Notes: a model not told the origin generated them from the letters alone. A stretch of 64,000 bases of DNA from Aliirhizobium smilacinae (GCF_006335145.1 NZ_VDMN01000001.1:1364001-1428000), one strand, 5' to 3'; positions 26,810-36,867 are shown, counted from the stretch's first letter. A program made the numbers and translations.

Positions 26810-28150
26810 ATGGATCTCTCACGCATTAAGGCCGACAACGGCTGGCGCAACGACGCCCGCGAGGCTTCGCTTTCCGACGTCTACCAGTCGGTCAAGGTTA
26901 CCAGCCACAGCTCGAAGCTCAGGCGCGTCCTGGCTTTCGCCGGTCCCGGTTATCTGGTGGCCGTCGGCTATATGGACCCCGGCAACTGGGCGACCTCGCT
27001 CGCCGGTGGATCGAAATTCGGTTACGCGCTGCTTTCAGTCGCACTTCTGTCCAACCTGATGGCGATCGTGCTGCAATCGCTCTGCGCCCGACTGGCGATC
27101 GCTTCGGGTCGCGATCTGGCGCAGGCCTGTCGCGATGCCTTTCCGCGGTCGGTTTCGGTCGTGCTGTGGGCTCTCGCCGAAATCGCCATCATTGCCACCG
27201 ACATTGCCGAGGTAATCGGCACGGCGATAGGTCTCAACCTGATCTTCGGCATTTCGCTCGAACTCGGCGTTCTCGTCACCTCGCTCGACGTGTTTCTCAT
27301 CCTCTATCTGCAAAAACTCGGTTTCCGCTGGGTGGAAGCTTTCATCATCACCCTGCTCGGCGTCATCGCCGTCTGTTTCGGGGTGCAGATCTTCTTTGCC
27401 GATCCGGTCTGGTCCGAGGTCGCCTTCGGTTTCGTGCCGACGACGGAGATCGTCAGGAACCCGGAAATGCTCTATCTGGCGCTTGGCATTCTCGGCGCGA
27501 CCGTCATGCCGCACAATCTCTACCTGCATTCCGGCATTGTGCAGACGCGGGATTTCGGCAAGACCGTGCCGGAAAAACGCGAGGCGCTGAAATTCGCGAC
27601 GATCGATTCCACCGTGGCGCTGACTTTTGCGTTGATGATCAATGCCGCCATCCTCATTCTGGCGGCCGCCGCCTTTAATGCCAACGGGCACACGGATGTG
27701 GTGGAGCTTGGCCAGGCGAATGCGCTTCTGTCTCCGATCCTGGGGCTGGCGCTGGCGCCTGTGTTCTTCGGCATCGCGCTGCTCTGCTGCGGCTTGAACT
27801 CGACGGTGACGGCAACACTTGCCGGCCAGATCGTCATGGAAGGTTTTCTGCACATCAAGCTGAAGCCATGGGTGCGGCGGGTGGTTACGCGGGCAATCGC
27901 CATCGTTCCGGCCGGCATCGTCACTATCTGGTATGGGGATGCAGGCACGTCCGAATTGCTCATCCTGACGCAGGTCGTGCTCAGCCTCCAGCTTTCCTTC
28001 GCCGTGTTTCCGCTGGTGATGTTCACCACCAGCAAGGCGAAGATGGGCGCTTTGGTCGCACCACGCTGGCTGGCAGCACTCGCCTATCTGATCGCGCTTG
28101 CCATCGCCGCGCTCAACGTCAAACTGCTGGTTGACGTGGTGACCGGCTGA
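26810..28150 (+). CDS. mntH: Nramp-family divalent metal transporter
   Basis: Proton-coupled Mn(II) (and Fe(II)) importer in the inner membrane. The 446-residue protein has about 11 helices. The metal-binding DPGN is at 56-59 ([13 protein letters not shown]) and the second conserved helix MPHNLYLHS is at 233-241. GAGGACTAC precedes the ATG. A possible Mur box lies upstream. The 3' end overlaps the convergent methyltransferase by 32 bases. Confidence 0.95.
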   Translation: MDLSRIKADNGWRNDAREASLSDVYQSVKVTSHSSKLRRVLAFAGPGYLVAVGYMDPGNWATSLAGGSKFGYALLSVALLSNLMAIVLQSLCARLAIASGRDLAQACRDAFPRSVSVVLWALAEIAIIATDIAEVIGTAIGLNLIFGISLELGVLVTSLDVFLILYLQKLGFRWVEAFIITLLGVIAVCFGVQIFFADPVWSEVAFGFVPTTEIVRNPEMLYLALGILGATVMPHNLYLHSGIVQTRDFGKTVPEKREALKFATIDSTVALTFALMINAAILILAAAAFNANGHTDVVELGQANALLSPILGLALAPVFFGIALLCCGLNSTVTATLAGQIVMEGFLHIKLKPWVRRVVTRAIAIVPAGIVTIWYGDAGTSELLILTQVVLSLQLSFAVFPLVMFTTSKAKMGALVAPRWLAALAYLIALAIAALNVKLLVDVVTG

Positions 28151-28940
28151 CAACCCGCCTGCGATAGGCCGAGCGGCCGTTGTTCAGGTCATCGACTTCG
28201 GTGTTGAGCGAGTGGCCGTCCGCGCCATGCACCACAAGTGGTGCGCGGAAAATGAGCCTCGCCTTCGATCCCTTGATCGCCGTCACGAGGATACGGGTCG
28301 CATCCTCACCGGGTCGCGGATGAACGGGGGTGATTTCCACGCCGCCGAAACGCCTGCCACAGGCCTCCAGAATCTCGGCAATCGATTCAGGCCTTGCGAT
28401 CAACGACAATTGCCCGCCGGGCTTCATGATCGCACCTGCCGTCCTCAGCCAGGTCTCGAACAGGCCTTCCGTCATCGCATGCGCTTCAGCCTTCAGGTTG
28501 TCGGGTGTCTTTCGATCCCCGGCATGATTGAAGGGCGGGTTCATGATGACGTGATCGTGAACCTCGTCGTTCAGGCCTGCCGCGAGCCGGGCTTTTCCCG
28601 TCAGTGTCACGTCCGCCTCGACCACGTTTACGCGGTCTGCCAGAAAGGCGTTTTCAGGCAGTCCGATGCTTCTTCGGGCATAATCGGCCATGACCGGAAA
28701 CTTCTCGATCAGCATGATACGGGCATCGGCAAGTCGCGACGCAACAGCAAGGCCGGCCGCCCCTGCCCCGGAACCGAGATCGGCAACGCTGACGGGTCTG
28801 TCGCTTGCCACCAGCGAGGCAAGCAGCATGGCGTCGATACCAGACCGATGCCCTTCATTCTTCGGCTGTACGACGTGAAACCGCCCCCGATGGAAGGCGT
28901 CGATCGTGAAGGCAGGTTCTTGCAGATCGGCGTTGCTCAT
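28119..28940 (-). CDS. tRNA1(Val) adenine-37 N6-methyltransferase-like protein
   Basis: A 273-residue SAM-dependent N6-adenine methyltransferase of the TrmN6/YfiC type. The SAM loop is [11 protein letters not shown] (54-64) and the catalytic NPPF is at 134-137. The opening [26 protein letters not shown] is in segments typical of the family. The target base is inferred from the family. The start overlaps the DUF2007 stop as ATGA; the tail runs into the mntH 3' end on the opposite strand. Confidence 0.88.
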   Translation of the reverse strand: MSNADLQEPAFTIDAFHRGRFHVVQPKNEGHRSGIDAMLLASLVASDRPVSVADLGSGAGAAGLAVASRLADARIMLIEKFPVMADYARRSIGLPENAFLADRVNVVEADVTLTGKARLAAGLNDEVHDHVIMNPPFNHAGDRKTPDNLKAEAHAMTEGLFETWLRTAGAIMKPGGQLSLIARPESIAEILEACGRRFGGVEITPVHPRPGEDATRILVTAIKGSKARLIFRAPLVVHGADGHSLNTEVDDLNNGRSAYRRRVVSRSPRQPAV

Positions 28941-29158
28941 GGACGAAGTTCGGCCTCCAGACCGGCATCGCTCAGAATGCCGCGAGCCTCGTCCGAACGT
29001 CCCTCTTCCACCAGAAGACGCCTCTGCAACAGACCGAGCGAACCTTCAAGCACGCTCATCGACTGGTCGGCAACAAGGCAGTGGATGCCGGCATCCTTCA
29101 TCAGCGCCTCCGCCAGCGACAACGTGACGACGTCATTCGTGCGGATAAGCTCGATCAT
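28937..29158 (-). CDS. DUF2007 domain protein
   Basis: A 73-residue protein of the DUF2007 (putative signal-transducing, PII-like fold) family: MIELIRTNDVVTLSLAEALM followed by DAGIHCLVADQSMSVLEGSLG and RRLLVEEGRSDEARGIL. It heads the two-gene operon with the methyltransferase, linked by ATGA. No partner or ligand is known to me. Confidence 0.88.
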   Translation of the reverse strand: MIELIRTNDVVTLSLAEALMKDAGIHCLVADQSMSVLEGSLGLLQRRLLVEEGRSDEARGILSDAGLEAELRP

Positions 29159-29253
29159 CAGGCATCCTTTCGTGAAAATCGCTTTATGTTTTCGTCTTGC
29201 CGCCCTATGGACCTTTTCTATTGTCGTAGCGAAATTTCCAAGGAGGCCTGAAC

Positions 29254-30270
29254 TTGGGCGTCGTCATACCGCTTGAAGAAGGCAAAAACAAATCGGCATC
29301 CATCAAGCCGCTCGTCGACCTGACCAAGGCCGACATGGACAGGGTCAACCAGTTGATCCTGTCGAAAGCCGGTTCGGATGTTCAGATGATCCCGGAAGTG
29401 GCCAACCACCTGATCTCGTCAGGCGGCAAGCGACTGAGGCCGATGCTGACATTGGCTTCCGCCGCGATGTTCGGCTACCAGGGCGAAGGCCATGTGAAAC
29501 TCGCCACCAGCGTCGAGTTCATGCATACGGCGACGCTGCTGCATGACGACGTGGTCGACGAGAGCGACCTGCGCCGCGGCAAGTCCACCGCGCGGATGAT
29601 CTGGGGCAACCAAGCGAGCGTGCTTGTGGGCGACTTCCTGCTCGGCCAGGCGTTCAAGATGATGGTCGATGTTGGCTCGCTCGAAGCGCTCGACGTGCTG
29701 GCGACCGCCGCCGCCGTGATCGCCGAAGGTGAAGTGCTGCAGCTCTCCGTCGCCAAGAACATGGAAACGACCGAGGACGACTATCTTTCGGTCATCCGCG
29801 CCAAGACCGCAGCCCTGTTTGCAGCCGCTGCCGAAGTCGGTCCGATCATCGCCAATGCCGACAAGGCCAGCCGCTCGGCGCTGCGCTCCTATGGCATGAA
29901 CCTCGGCTACGCCTTCCAGATGGTCGACGACGCGCTGGATTACGGCGGCAAGGCCGCCGATCTCGGCAAGAATGTCGGCGACGACTTTCGCGAGGGTAAG
30001 ATCACTCTGCCCGTCATCCTCGCCTTCCGGCGTGGCACGCAGGAAGAACAGGCCTTCTGGCGGAGCTCGATCGAAAACGGCGAAAGCAGCGACGAGAACC
30101 TCGAAAAGGCGCTCGGGCTGATCACCCGGCATGATGCGCTGAAGGATACGATCGCGCGCGCGCTGCATTACGGCAAGATCGCCCGCGATGCGCTCGCGCC
30201 GCTACCGGCCGGCCCGCTGAAGGACGCGATGATGGAAGTCATCGACTTCACGATCCAGCGGGTGAACTGA
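29254..30270 (+). CDS. ispB: Long-chain polyprenyl diphosphate synthase
   Basis: Builds the ubiquinone side-chain precursor by adding isopentenyl diphosphate units; in Rhizobiaceae usually the C50 tail. The 338-residue protein has the first aspartate-rich motif LLHDDVVDESD (DDVVD at 98-102) and the second QMVDDALDYGG (DDALD at 225-229), plus GGKRLRP at 57-63. The start is a TTG at 29254, chosen because AAGGAGG (29240-29246) lies 7 bases upstream and no ATG is close. It is divergent from the DUF2007 operon. ubiA at 7264-8217 would use its product. Confidence 0.95.
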   Translation: MGVVIPLEEGKNKSASIKPLVDLTKADMDRVNQLILSKAGSDVQMIPEVANHLISSGGKRLRPMLTLASAAMFGYQGEGHVKLATSVEFMHTATLLHDDVVDESDLRRGKSTARMIWGNQASVLVGDFLLGQAFKMMVDVGSLEALDVLATAAAVIAEGEVLQLSVAKNMETTEDDYLSVIRAKTAALFAAAAEVGPIIANADKASRSALRSYGMNLGYAFQMVDDALDYGGKAADLGKNVGDDFREGKITLPVILAFRRGTQEEQAFWRSSIENGESSDENLEKALGLITRHDALKDTIARALHYGKIARDALAPLPAGPLKDAMMEVIDFTIQRVN

Positions 30271-30272
30271 TC

Positions 30273-30320
30273 AATCTGCCGTGACAAGCCTTCTGTGGAC
30301 AGGTGTGCTCACGGCAGATT
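30273..30320. other. Long-arm inverted repeat after the polyprenyl synthase gene
   Basis: AATCTGCCGTGA pairs perfectly with TCACGGCAGATT across a 24-base loop, starting 3 bases after the stop. No T-run follows, so it is not a standard terminator; it may protect the mRNA end or be a protein-binding site upstream of the TPR-ispE-moaB operon. Confidence 0.5.
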
Positions 30321-30423
30321 TCCTTGCGGACCTGCTTCAAAAAAGCCATTCTGTTATGAATCATTCGGCGCACTCCTGCGGCGACGCGTCGCCGACACGC
30401 CAGCTTTCATGAAAGGCCCGTTT

Positions 30424-32259
30424 ATGCGGCAGACAAACCGTCATCTCCTGCTTTCCAGCGTCGCGCTCGCGGCATGCCTGGTTTTCGGTTCCGTGGCGGG
30501 TGCCGCAACACCGGAAGCCAAACCTGCCGAAGAGAAGGCTGCAACGTTCGAAGCGCGCGACGTGAAGTCGTTTGCCGGCGCCTTTCTGGCGGCCCGCACG
30601 GCCGATGTCGATCACGACTATCCGACCGCGATCGCGCTCTATCGCAAGGCGCTCGATTTCGAGCCGGCCAATATCGAGATCCGCGAACGGCTGATGATCT
30701 CGTTTCTGCTCAACGGCGATTTTGAAGACGGGCTGAAGGAAGCCGAGGCGCTGAAGAGCGACACGGCCGTCGAGCGCGTCACCAAGATCGTGCGCGGGCT
30801 CGAAGCCTTGCGCACCGGCAAGTTCGACAATGCCAAGAAAATCCTCGCCTATGAAGGCCCCAACGATCTCGACCGGCTGACGCATCTTCTGTTGTCCGGC
30901 TGGGCCGATGTCGGCGCCGGCAAGGGAAAGAAGGCGATCGCCTCGATCAACGGTCTCAAGGGACCGGCGTGGTTCAAGGTCTTTACCGATTACCATCTCG
31001 GCGCGATGGCGATCGTCACCGGCGACATCTCGACTGCCCGCCAGTATCTCAACAAGGCGGTGACCAACAACGATGCTGTGGCAACCGCCCCGGACACGTT
31101 CATGCGCGCCGTCATGGCGCTGGCACGGCTGGAAGCATCGGCCGGCAACAAGCAGAAGGCGCTTGATGCGATCTCCGTCGGCGACGGGATGATTTCCAAT
31201 TACGCGCCGCTGAAGGCGCTGCGCCAGAGCATCGAAAAGGGCGAGAAGCCGGTCCAGCAGATTACTACCGCTTCGGAAGGTGCTGCCGGCGTGCTCTTTT
31301 CCATCGGCGGCGCGCTGAACCGCCAGGGTGCCGAGGACATGGTGGCGCTTTATCTGCAGATTTCGCATGCGCTCGACGAAAAGAGCGCAGACACGCTGAT
31401 CATGCTCGGCGGCATTGCCGAGAAACTGGAGCAGCCGCAACGCGCCATCGCCTTCTATCAGCAGGTGCCGCAGGATTCGCCGATGCGGCGGATTTCCGAG
31501 CTGCAGCTCGGCATCACGCTGTCGGATACCGGCAAGCTGGATGAGGCCAAGAGCCACCTGAAGGAACTGATCACGTCGGATCCGGCCGATATCCGCAGCT
31601 ATATCGCCTATGGCAGCGTGCTTTCGGAAGCAAAAGACTACAAGGAAATGGCCGCCAATTACGACAAGGCCGTCGAGGTCATCGGCCCGATGCCCCGGCA
31701 GGGCGACTGGTCGGTGTTTTTCCAGCGCGGTATCGCTTATGAGCGCCTGAAGGACTGGCCCAAGGCTGAACCGAATTTCCGCAAGGCGCTGGAGCTGAAC
31801 CCCGAACAGGCGCAAGTTCTCAACTATCTCGGCTATTCGCTGGTCGACATGAACCTCAGCCTGGACGAAGGCCTGAAGATGATCCAGCGGGCCGTCGATG
31901 CACGCCCCGATGACGGCTACATCGTCGATTCGCTCGGCTGGGCTTACTATCGCCTGGGCCGTTTCGACGATGCCGTGACGGAACTGGAAAAGGCAATCCA
32001 GCTGCGTGCCGGCGATGCCACGATCAACGACCACCTCGGTGATGCCTACTGGCGCGTCGGGCGCAAGCTCGAAGCCGTCTACCAGTGGAACCGGACGTTC
32101 GTTTCCGAAGGCGATGACGTCAACCGCGAACAGGTAAAGCAGAAAATCGAAAACGGCCTGCCGCCGCTCGATCCGAATGCCACCAATACCGTGCGCAACC
32201 AGACCGAAACGCCGGCCACGCCTTCGCCTGAACCGGCGACGCCCGACAAGAAGTCCTGA
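30424..32259 (+). CDS. Secreted TPR-repeat protein
   Basis: A 611-residue protein with a signal peptide (HLLLSSVALAACLVFGSVAGA) and many tetratricopeptide helices, the clearest being YPTAIALYRKALDFEPANIE near residue 65 and, near the end, WPKAEPNFRKALELNPEQAQ and RFDDAVTELEKAIQLRAGDA. It probably serves as a periplasmic scaffold. The tail is Pro/Thr/Ala-rich and disordered. An alternative ATG at 30409 is in frame; GAAAGG favours 30424. Its TGA overlaps the ispE ATG by one base (TGATG), an operon link conserved in Rhizobiaceae. Confidence 0.88.
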   Translation: MRQTNRHLLLSSVALAACLVFGSVAGAATPEAKPAEEKAATFEARDVKSFAGAFLAARTADVDHDYPTAIALYRKALDFEPANIEIRERLMISFLLNGDFEDGLKEAEALKSDTAVERVTKIVRGLEALRTGKFDNAKKILAYEGPNDLDRLTHLLLSGWADVGAGKGKKAIASINGLKGPAWFKVFTDYHLGAMAIVTGDISTARQYLNKAVTNNDAVATAPDTFMRAVMALARLEASAGNKQKALDAISVGDGMISNYAPLKALRQSIEKGEKPVQQITTASEGAAGVLFSIGGALNRQGAEDMVALYLQISHALDEKSADTLIMLGGIAEKLEQPQRAIAFYQQVPQDSPMRRISELQLGITLSDTGKLDEAKSHLKELITSDPADIRSYIAYGSVLSEAKDYKEMAANYDKAVEVIGPMPRQGDWSVFFQRGIAYERLKDWPKAEPNFRKALELNPEQAQVLNYLGYSLVDMNLSLDEGLKMIQRAVDARPDDGYIVDSLGWAYYRLGRFDDAVTELEKAIQLRAGDATINDHLGDAYWRVGRKLEAVYQWNRTFVSEGDDVNREQVKQKIENGLPPLDPNATNTVRNQTETPATPSPEPATPDKKS

Positions 32260-33224
32260 TGTTCGACCAGTCGCTCGATCAGCCAAGGCCCGCCGCAGAC
32301 GCGGGCCTTGGCGAATTTGCGCTCAGTGAATTTGCGCCGGCGAAAATCAATCTGGCGCTGCATGTGGTCGGTCGACGGGCAGACGGTTATCACCTGCTCG
32401 AAAGCATCGTGACTTTTGTGGCCCATGAGGCATCAGGCGGTGCCGATACGATCTACCCCGCAGGGGACCGGCTCGATTTTGCTTCCTCCGCCAGCGATGC
32501 CTTTTCGATCTCCGGGCGTTTCGGTGTGGACCTGTCGCCTGACCCGGCTGCCGTTCAGCAGAACCTCGTGCTCAAGGCCCGCGATCTTTTGAGAGCCGCG
32601 CTTGAAGCCAGGGGCATTGCCGCATCGCCGGTTGCCATCCATCTGGAAAAGAACCTGCCGATCGCCTCGGGCATTGGCGGAGGCTCGGCAGATGCGGCTG
32701 CGGCATTGCGCGGCCTTTCACGGTTGTGGAATGCGAAGCTCACCGACCCGGAGCTTTCGGCTCTTGCCCTTTCACTTGGCGCGGACGTGCCGATGTGCCT
32801 GAAAAGCCAACCGCTCGGCGCAAAGGGGATCGGCGAAGACATCACGTTGCTCGGCACCATGCCATCCTTTGCGATCGTGCTCGGCAATCCGCTTCGCGGC
32901 GTTTCGACACCGGACATCTTTCGGCGACTGACACAGAAGAACAATCCGACCATTCAACCGCTCACCGGCGACTGGCCCGCCGACCTCATTGTCGCGCGCA
33001 ACGACCTGGAGCCACCAGCCCGTTCGCTTGTGCCGGAAATTGCCGAGCTTTCCGACATGATCGCCGCCGAAGGCGCGTGGCTGACGCGCATGTCGGGTTC
33101 CGGCGCCACATGTTTCGGGCTGTTCGAGACGTCGACTAAAGCCGCGCAGGCTGCGGCCAACCTTCAGCGCAGGCGGCCCGACTGGTATTTCGTCGCCGCG
33201 CAGACAATCGGAGTACATCCATGA
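32259..33224 (+). CDS. ispE: 4-diphosphocytidyl-2-C-methyl-D-erythritol kinase
   Basis: GHMP kinase of the MEP isoprenoid pathway. The 321-residue protein has the substrate segment APAKINLALHVVGRRADGYH (about 27-45), the ATP loop PIASGIGGGSADAAAAL (134-150) and the third GHMP motif MSGSGATCFGLF near 285. An extra N-terminal stretch of about 20 residues is common in rhizobia. It overlaps the TPR gene by one base and moaB by ATGA, so it is translationally coupled to both. Confidence 0.96.
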   Translation: MFDQSLDQPRPAADAGLGEFALSEFAPAKINLALHVVGRRADGYHLLESIVTFVAHEASGGADTIYPAGDRLDFASSASDAFSISGRFGVDLSPDPAAVQQNLVLKARDLLRAALEARGIAASPVAIHLEKNLPIASGIGGGSADAAAALRGLSRLWNAKLTDPELSALALSLGADVPMCLKSQPLGAKGIGEDITLLGTMPSFAIVLGNPLRGVSTPDIFRRLTQKNNPTIQPLTGDWPADLIVARNDLEPPARSLVPEIAELSDMIAAEGAWLTRMSGSGATCFGLFETSTKAAQAAANLQRRRPDWYFVAAQTIGVHP

Positions 33225-33769
33225 TCGGGATAGACGAGAGCCGCAACTTCGTGCCCCTCGGCATTGCCGTGATGACCGTGTCCGACACGCGGACGATGGA
33301 AAACGACAAGTCGGGCCAGACACTGGTCGACCGCATCGAGGCGGCCGGTCATCTCATGAAAGCCCGCGCCATCGTGACCGACGACAAGGATAAAATCGCC
33401 GCCCAGGTGACGGCGTGGACACTCGATGCCGGGATCGACGTGGTGATCACCACCGGAGGCACCGGCTTCACTGGCCGCGACGTGACGCCGGAAGCGCTGG
33501 AGCCTTTGTTCGAGAAGCGGATGGACGGATTTTCGGCTCTCTTTCACCGGATCTCCTATGACAAGATCGGCACCTCGACGATCCAGTCGCGGGCTACCGG
33601 CGGCGTGCTCAACGCCACGTATATCTTCGTCATTCCCGGTTCGCCCGGTGCCTGCAAGGATGCCTGGGACGGGATTTTGAAGGCGCAGCTAGACTATCGC
33701 CATATGCCCTGCAATTTCGTCGAGATCCTGCCGCGGCTGGACGAGCATCTGCAGCGGATGAAGGGCTGA
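33221..33769 (+). CDS. moaB: Molybdenum cofactor biosynthesis protein B
   Basis: A 182-residue MogA/MoaB-fold protein of the molybdopterin adenylyltransferase family. The molybdopterin loop TGGTGFTGRD is at 78-87, and the second block GGVLNATYIFVIPGSPGACKDAW follows in parts near 128-150. It overlaps ispE as ATGA. MoaB proteins in some bacteria adenylylate molybdopterin, in others their role is unclear; which applies here is inferred. Fourteen bases separate it from the convergent glycosyltransferase. Confidence 0.95.
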   Translation: MIGIDESRNFVPLGIAVMTVSDTRTMENDKSGQTLVDRIEAAGHLMKARAIVTDDKDKIAAQVTAWTLDAGIDVVITTGGTGFTGRDVTPEALEPLFEKRMDGFSALFHRISYDKIGTSTIQSRATGGVLNATYIFVIPGSPGACKDAWDGILKAQLDYRHMPCNFVEILPRLDEHLQRMKG

Positions 33770-33783
33770 GACCCTCCAGCTGA

Positions 33784-34299
33784 TCAGCGTGCGGCCACGA
33801 CCCAGGCGGGGATGAGCTGGCTCATCAGCTTCGAGGCCTTGTGGCCCTTGGCCAGCGTCTCGAGATCCATGCCGGATTTTGCCAGCGCAATGGCATTCTT
33901 CTTCGGCAGCAAAAGGCCATATTCCAGCGGTGGAACCGTGCGGCCGATACGCTTGAAAAAAGGACGGCGGTAACTACGCGACGGCGAAAACCGCGCCGCC
34001 TGCTTGTGAAGCGCCAGATATTCCATCACTTCGTCGATCCAGCCGCTTTGCGGTCGCGCACCCGCCTCGATGAACAGCAGCCATTCACCGCGCGCGCTGC
34101 GCAGCACATCCTTGATGTCCCAATGGTTGTGAAAACGGCAGCCGGCCGCATCCGCCACGCGGGACGAGCCGTCGCGCGACGCATGATCGAGCACGATCAC
34201 ATCGCTTACAAGTCCTTCCACGGCGGCCGTGACAAGGATCGAAAGCGTCTGCGCCAGCTCGGCTTCCTGATCCCTGCATTCCATCAAAACAGTCAGCAT
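33784..34299 (-). CDS. Small glycosyltransferase-like protein
   Basis: A 171-residue GT-A-like protein: MLTVLMECRDQEAELAQTL at the start, VIVLDHASRDGSSRVADAAG near 38-58 where GT2 enzymes carry the nucleotide-sugar DxS motif, and RGEWLLFIEAGARPQSGWIDE near 70-92, where EAGARP takes the place of the usual DxD-type metal motif. It is about 60 residues shorter than most family-2 enzymes and ends without the acceptor-binding part. It may be a reduced, possibly inactive, transferase; the stop is natural, not a frameshift that I can see. Confidence 0.75.
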   Translation of the reverse strand: MLTVLMECRDQEAELAQTLSILVTAAVEGLVSDVIVLDHASRDGSSRVADAAGCRFHNHWDIKDVLRSARGEWLLFIEAGARPQSGWIDEVMEYLALHKQAARFSPSRSYRRPFFKRIGRTVPPLEYGLLLPKKNAIALAKSGMDLETLAKGHKASKLMSQLIPAWVVAAR

Positions 34300-34426
34300 T
34301 CCTGACCCTTAACCCATAGCAATGGCGAAAGCCAGCAAGGAACAAAGTTTGTTCTTGCATTGTTCTCATATCAGCGGTAGGAATTTAGTCATCGAGAACG
34401 GGAAGCGATCCCGTCAGGAGCCTTCA

Positions 34427-35584
34427 ATGACCGAGCTGTCTGATCTGCGGCAGGGTGCTTTTGCGCCCGCCCATACGGCTGACATTGCCGATGCGCTGGT
34501 TCAATCCTCCGGTCTGCGGATCGAGATCGACCGGCGTCGAGGCCGCGGTGCGGGCCTCAACCCGAGCGGACGCTTCGAGGCGGAACGGCGCGAGGCTTTC
34601 GACGATGGCTGGCAGCTGCTCGAGGAGCTGGAGCCGTTCCGAACCGAGGTGCAGGTGGAAAAGCCGAAAACGGCGATCACCCGCAACGATAGCCCCGATA
34701 TCGGCTTCGACCGGTCGATCAATCCCTATCGCGGCTGCGAGCATGGCTGCATCTACTGCTTCGCCCGACCATCGCACAGTTTCATGGGCCTCTCACCGGG
34801 GCTCGACTTCGAGGCGAAGCTGTTCGCCAAGCCGGATGTGCCGCGTCTTCTCGAGCGGGAGCTGAGCCGGCAGGATTACAAGGTCAAGGCGATCGCGATC
34901 GGCACCAATACCGATCCCTACCAGCCGATCGAGCGGGAATGGCGGATCATGCGCCAGATCCTCGAAGTGCTGCAGAAGGCCAACCATCCAGTGGCGATCG
35001 TGACGAAGTCGGCGCTGGTCATGCGCGACATCGACATCCTTTCCGACATGGCGTCAAAAGGGCTTGCCAAGGTCGGTATTTCGGTGACGACGCTGGACCG
35101 CAAGCTGGCCCGGACGATGGAGCCGCGCGCCGCGACACCGACAAAGCGGCTGGAAGCGATCAAGGCGCTGACGGATGCCGGCATACCAACTGCGATCATG
35201 ACCTCGCCGATCATTCCGGCTCTCAACGACCACGAGATCGAACGTATCCTCGATGCCGGCCATGCTGCGGGTGCGACGGAAGCAAGTTACGTCCTGCTTC
35301 GCCTGCCGCTGGAAGTGAGCCCCCTCTTCCGCGACTGGTTGCTGCGCAACTATCCGGACCGCTACCGGCACGTCATGTCGCTGATCCGCTCGATGCGCGG
35401 CGGCAAGGATTACGACGCCGAGTTCGGCAAGCGGATGAAGGGTGCCGGTCCCTATGCCTGGCAGATCGGCCGCCGTTTCGAAATGGCGACCAAGAGGCTT
35501 GGTCTCACCCGTCGCGGCATGCCACTGCGCGACGACATCTTCATCCGCCCCGACGGCGGTGGCATCCAGCTCTCGCTTCTGTAG
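34427..35584 (+). CDS. PA0069-family radical SAM protein
   Basis: A 385-residue radical SAM enzyme with the cluster motif C104-xxx-C108-xx-C111 in YRGCEHGCIYCFARP. Later blocks IAIGTNTDPYQPIEREWRI and VTKSALVMRDIDIL are typical of the SplB-like PA0069 family. The reaction is unknown; relation to spore photoproduct lyase suggests DNA or nucleotide chemistry but this is inference. The ATG at 34427 is preferred because AGGAG lies 7 bases upstream and the conserved N-terminus starts there; the open frame begins earlier, at 34322. It is divergent from the glycosyltransferase. Confidence 0.9.
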   Translation: MTELSDLRQGAFAPAHTADIADALVQSSGLRIEIDRRRGRGAGLNPSGRFEAERREAFDDGWQLLEELEPFRTEVQVEKPKTAITRNDSPDIGFDRSINPYRGCEHGCIYCFARPSHSFMGLSPGLDFEAKLFAKPDVPRLLERELSRQDYKVKAIAIGTNTDPYQPIEREWRIMRQILEVLQKANHPVAIVTKSALVMRDIDILSDMASKGLAKVGISVTTLDRKLARTMEPRAATPTKRLEAIKALTDAGIPTAIMTSPIIPALNDHEIERILDAGHAAGATEASYVLLRLPLEVSPLFRDWLLRNYPDRYRHVMSLIRSMRGGKDYDAEFGKRMKGAGPYAWQIGRRFEMATKRLGLTRRGMPLRDDIFIRPDGGGIQLSLL

Positions 35585-35827
35585 GAGAACCACGAACACA
35601 TTAGGCGAAGGACGGACGAAAATTGGAATATCCAAGAATGCGCCAGCGTTCTCCGGCAGGTTTCATCCCCGTCCTTCATATTCATTCTCATTCGTTCTCG
35701 GTCAGGTCCCCGCCCCCTTGCCCGCCGAGAACGTTGCCCCGAACCCATCGCCATCGGCGGTGGACAGCAAGGCCGCACTTGCTTTCGGGGCTTGCAGGAG
35801 ATCGGGACGGCGTGCGAGCTTGCCGCC

Positions 35828-36493
35828 ATGTTGGTTCGCACGCCGCCCGATTCTCCGATGCCCTTTGATACATCAACACTCATCTGCGATTTCAGCCTGG
35901 AGCTTGCCGCGCGCAGCGCCGGACACTGGCCGGTTGCCGGTACCGACGAGGCTGGACGCGGGCCGCTTGCCGGCCCGGTGGTTGCAGCCGCCGTCATCCT
36001 CGACGCGGACAATATTCCAGCCGGCCTCAACGATTCCAAGAAACTGAGTCTGAAACAGCGCGAAATTCTGTTCGAAATGATCATGGCGACCGCGCATGTC
36101 TCGATCGCCTCGTCGGGACCGCGTCTGATCGACGAGATCAATATTTTGCGCGCCAACCTGGACGCCATGCGCCGCGCCGTGGCCGGATTGCCGGTCAAAC
36201 CCGCTCATGTGCTGGTTGATGGACGCGACGTGCCCAAGGGGCTTTCCTGCTCGGGCAAAGCCGTGATCAAGGGCGATAGCCGCTCCGTCTCGATCGCCGC
36301 CGCCTCGATTATTGCCAAGGTGACGCGGGACCGGATGATGGCACGCGCCGGTATCGTCTACCCGGCCTACGGTTTCGCCAAACACGCCGGTTACGGCACA
36401 AAGCAGCACCGCGACGCGATCATCACAGACGGCCCCTGCCCGTTGCATAGAATGAGCTTTCGGCCGTTGAAGAAGGATAATGTCGAGGGATAG
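35828..36493 (+). CDS. rnhB: Ribonuclease HII
   Basis: Cleaves RNA in RNA/DNA hybrids and single ribonucleotides. The first catalytic pair is in [25 protein letters not shown] follows, then the third acidic residue in [11 protein letters not shown], and [13 protein letters not shown] near the end. All family blocks are present. The start is uncertain: I chose the ATG at 35828 because PPDSPMPF resembles the N-terminus of rhizobial homologues; an ATG at 35858 is also possible. The 243 bp before it hold no other gene that I can support. Confidence 0.93.
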   Translation: MLVRTPPDSPMPFDTSTLICDFSLELAARSAGHWPVAGTDEAGRGPLAGPVVAAAVILDADNIPAGLNDSKKLSLKQREILFEMIMATAHVSIASSGPRLIDEINILRANLDAMRRAVAGLPVKPAHVLVDGRDVPKGLSCSGKAVIKGDSRSVSIAAASIIAKVTRDRMMARAGIVYPAYGFAKHAGYGTKQHRDAIITDGPCPLHRMSFRPLKKDNVEG

Positions 36494-36666
36494 GCCATTG
36501 GCAATGGACGCAGAGGCAGCAAGCCAATCCGTCCGCTCGCAACAACGAAAGCTCCACCGGCTATCATGGTGGCGATTCGTCATCCGCGATCATTGCGGCG
36601 GCTTATTCGCAAAGCTATGACTGCGCGCTTACGCACCAGCCATGGAGAGTTAAGATTATCAAGATA

Positions 36667-36867
36667 ATGGTATTGCTGCACAGCGCCGTCGGCCTGGGCT
36701 GGCAGTCTCCCCCCAAGGGCACGAGCCTGAAGACGTTGAGCGAAGCCCAGGAACAGGGTTTCATTCTTATCCGCGGCGAATTCCAGAAACGGCAATTCCG
36801 CCTGACAGAAAAAGGGTTCGAGCACGTCGAGCATGACAAGCGACGCCTGGAAGCGCGCAAGCTCTAG
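36667..36867 (+). CDS. Small hypothetical protein, 66 residues
   Basis: A 66-residue basic protein with WQSPPKGTSLKTLSEAQEQG and a C-terminal charged helix (LTEKGFEHVEHDKRRLEARKL). The RLTEKG segment resembles the end of small winged-helix or DNA-binding domains, but this is weak. The ribosome site is poor (GGAGAG is 19-24 bases upstream) so the start may lie a little earlier with a non-ATG codon. I include it because the translation looks protein-like and opposite-strand readings do not. Confidence 0.5.
   Translation: MVLLHSAVGLGWQSPPKGTSLKTLSEAQEQGFILIRGEFQKRQFRLTEKGFEHVEHDKRRLEARKL

Noticed and set aside
30361..32286. 641-codon minus-strand frame opposite the TPR gene
   Set aside because: Shadow of a long repeat gene; lacks start context and family match.
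35585..35827. Possible small gene or RNA before rnhB
   Set aside because: Frames on both strands are short and Pro/Arg/His-rich; no stem with terminator was found.
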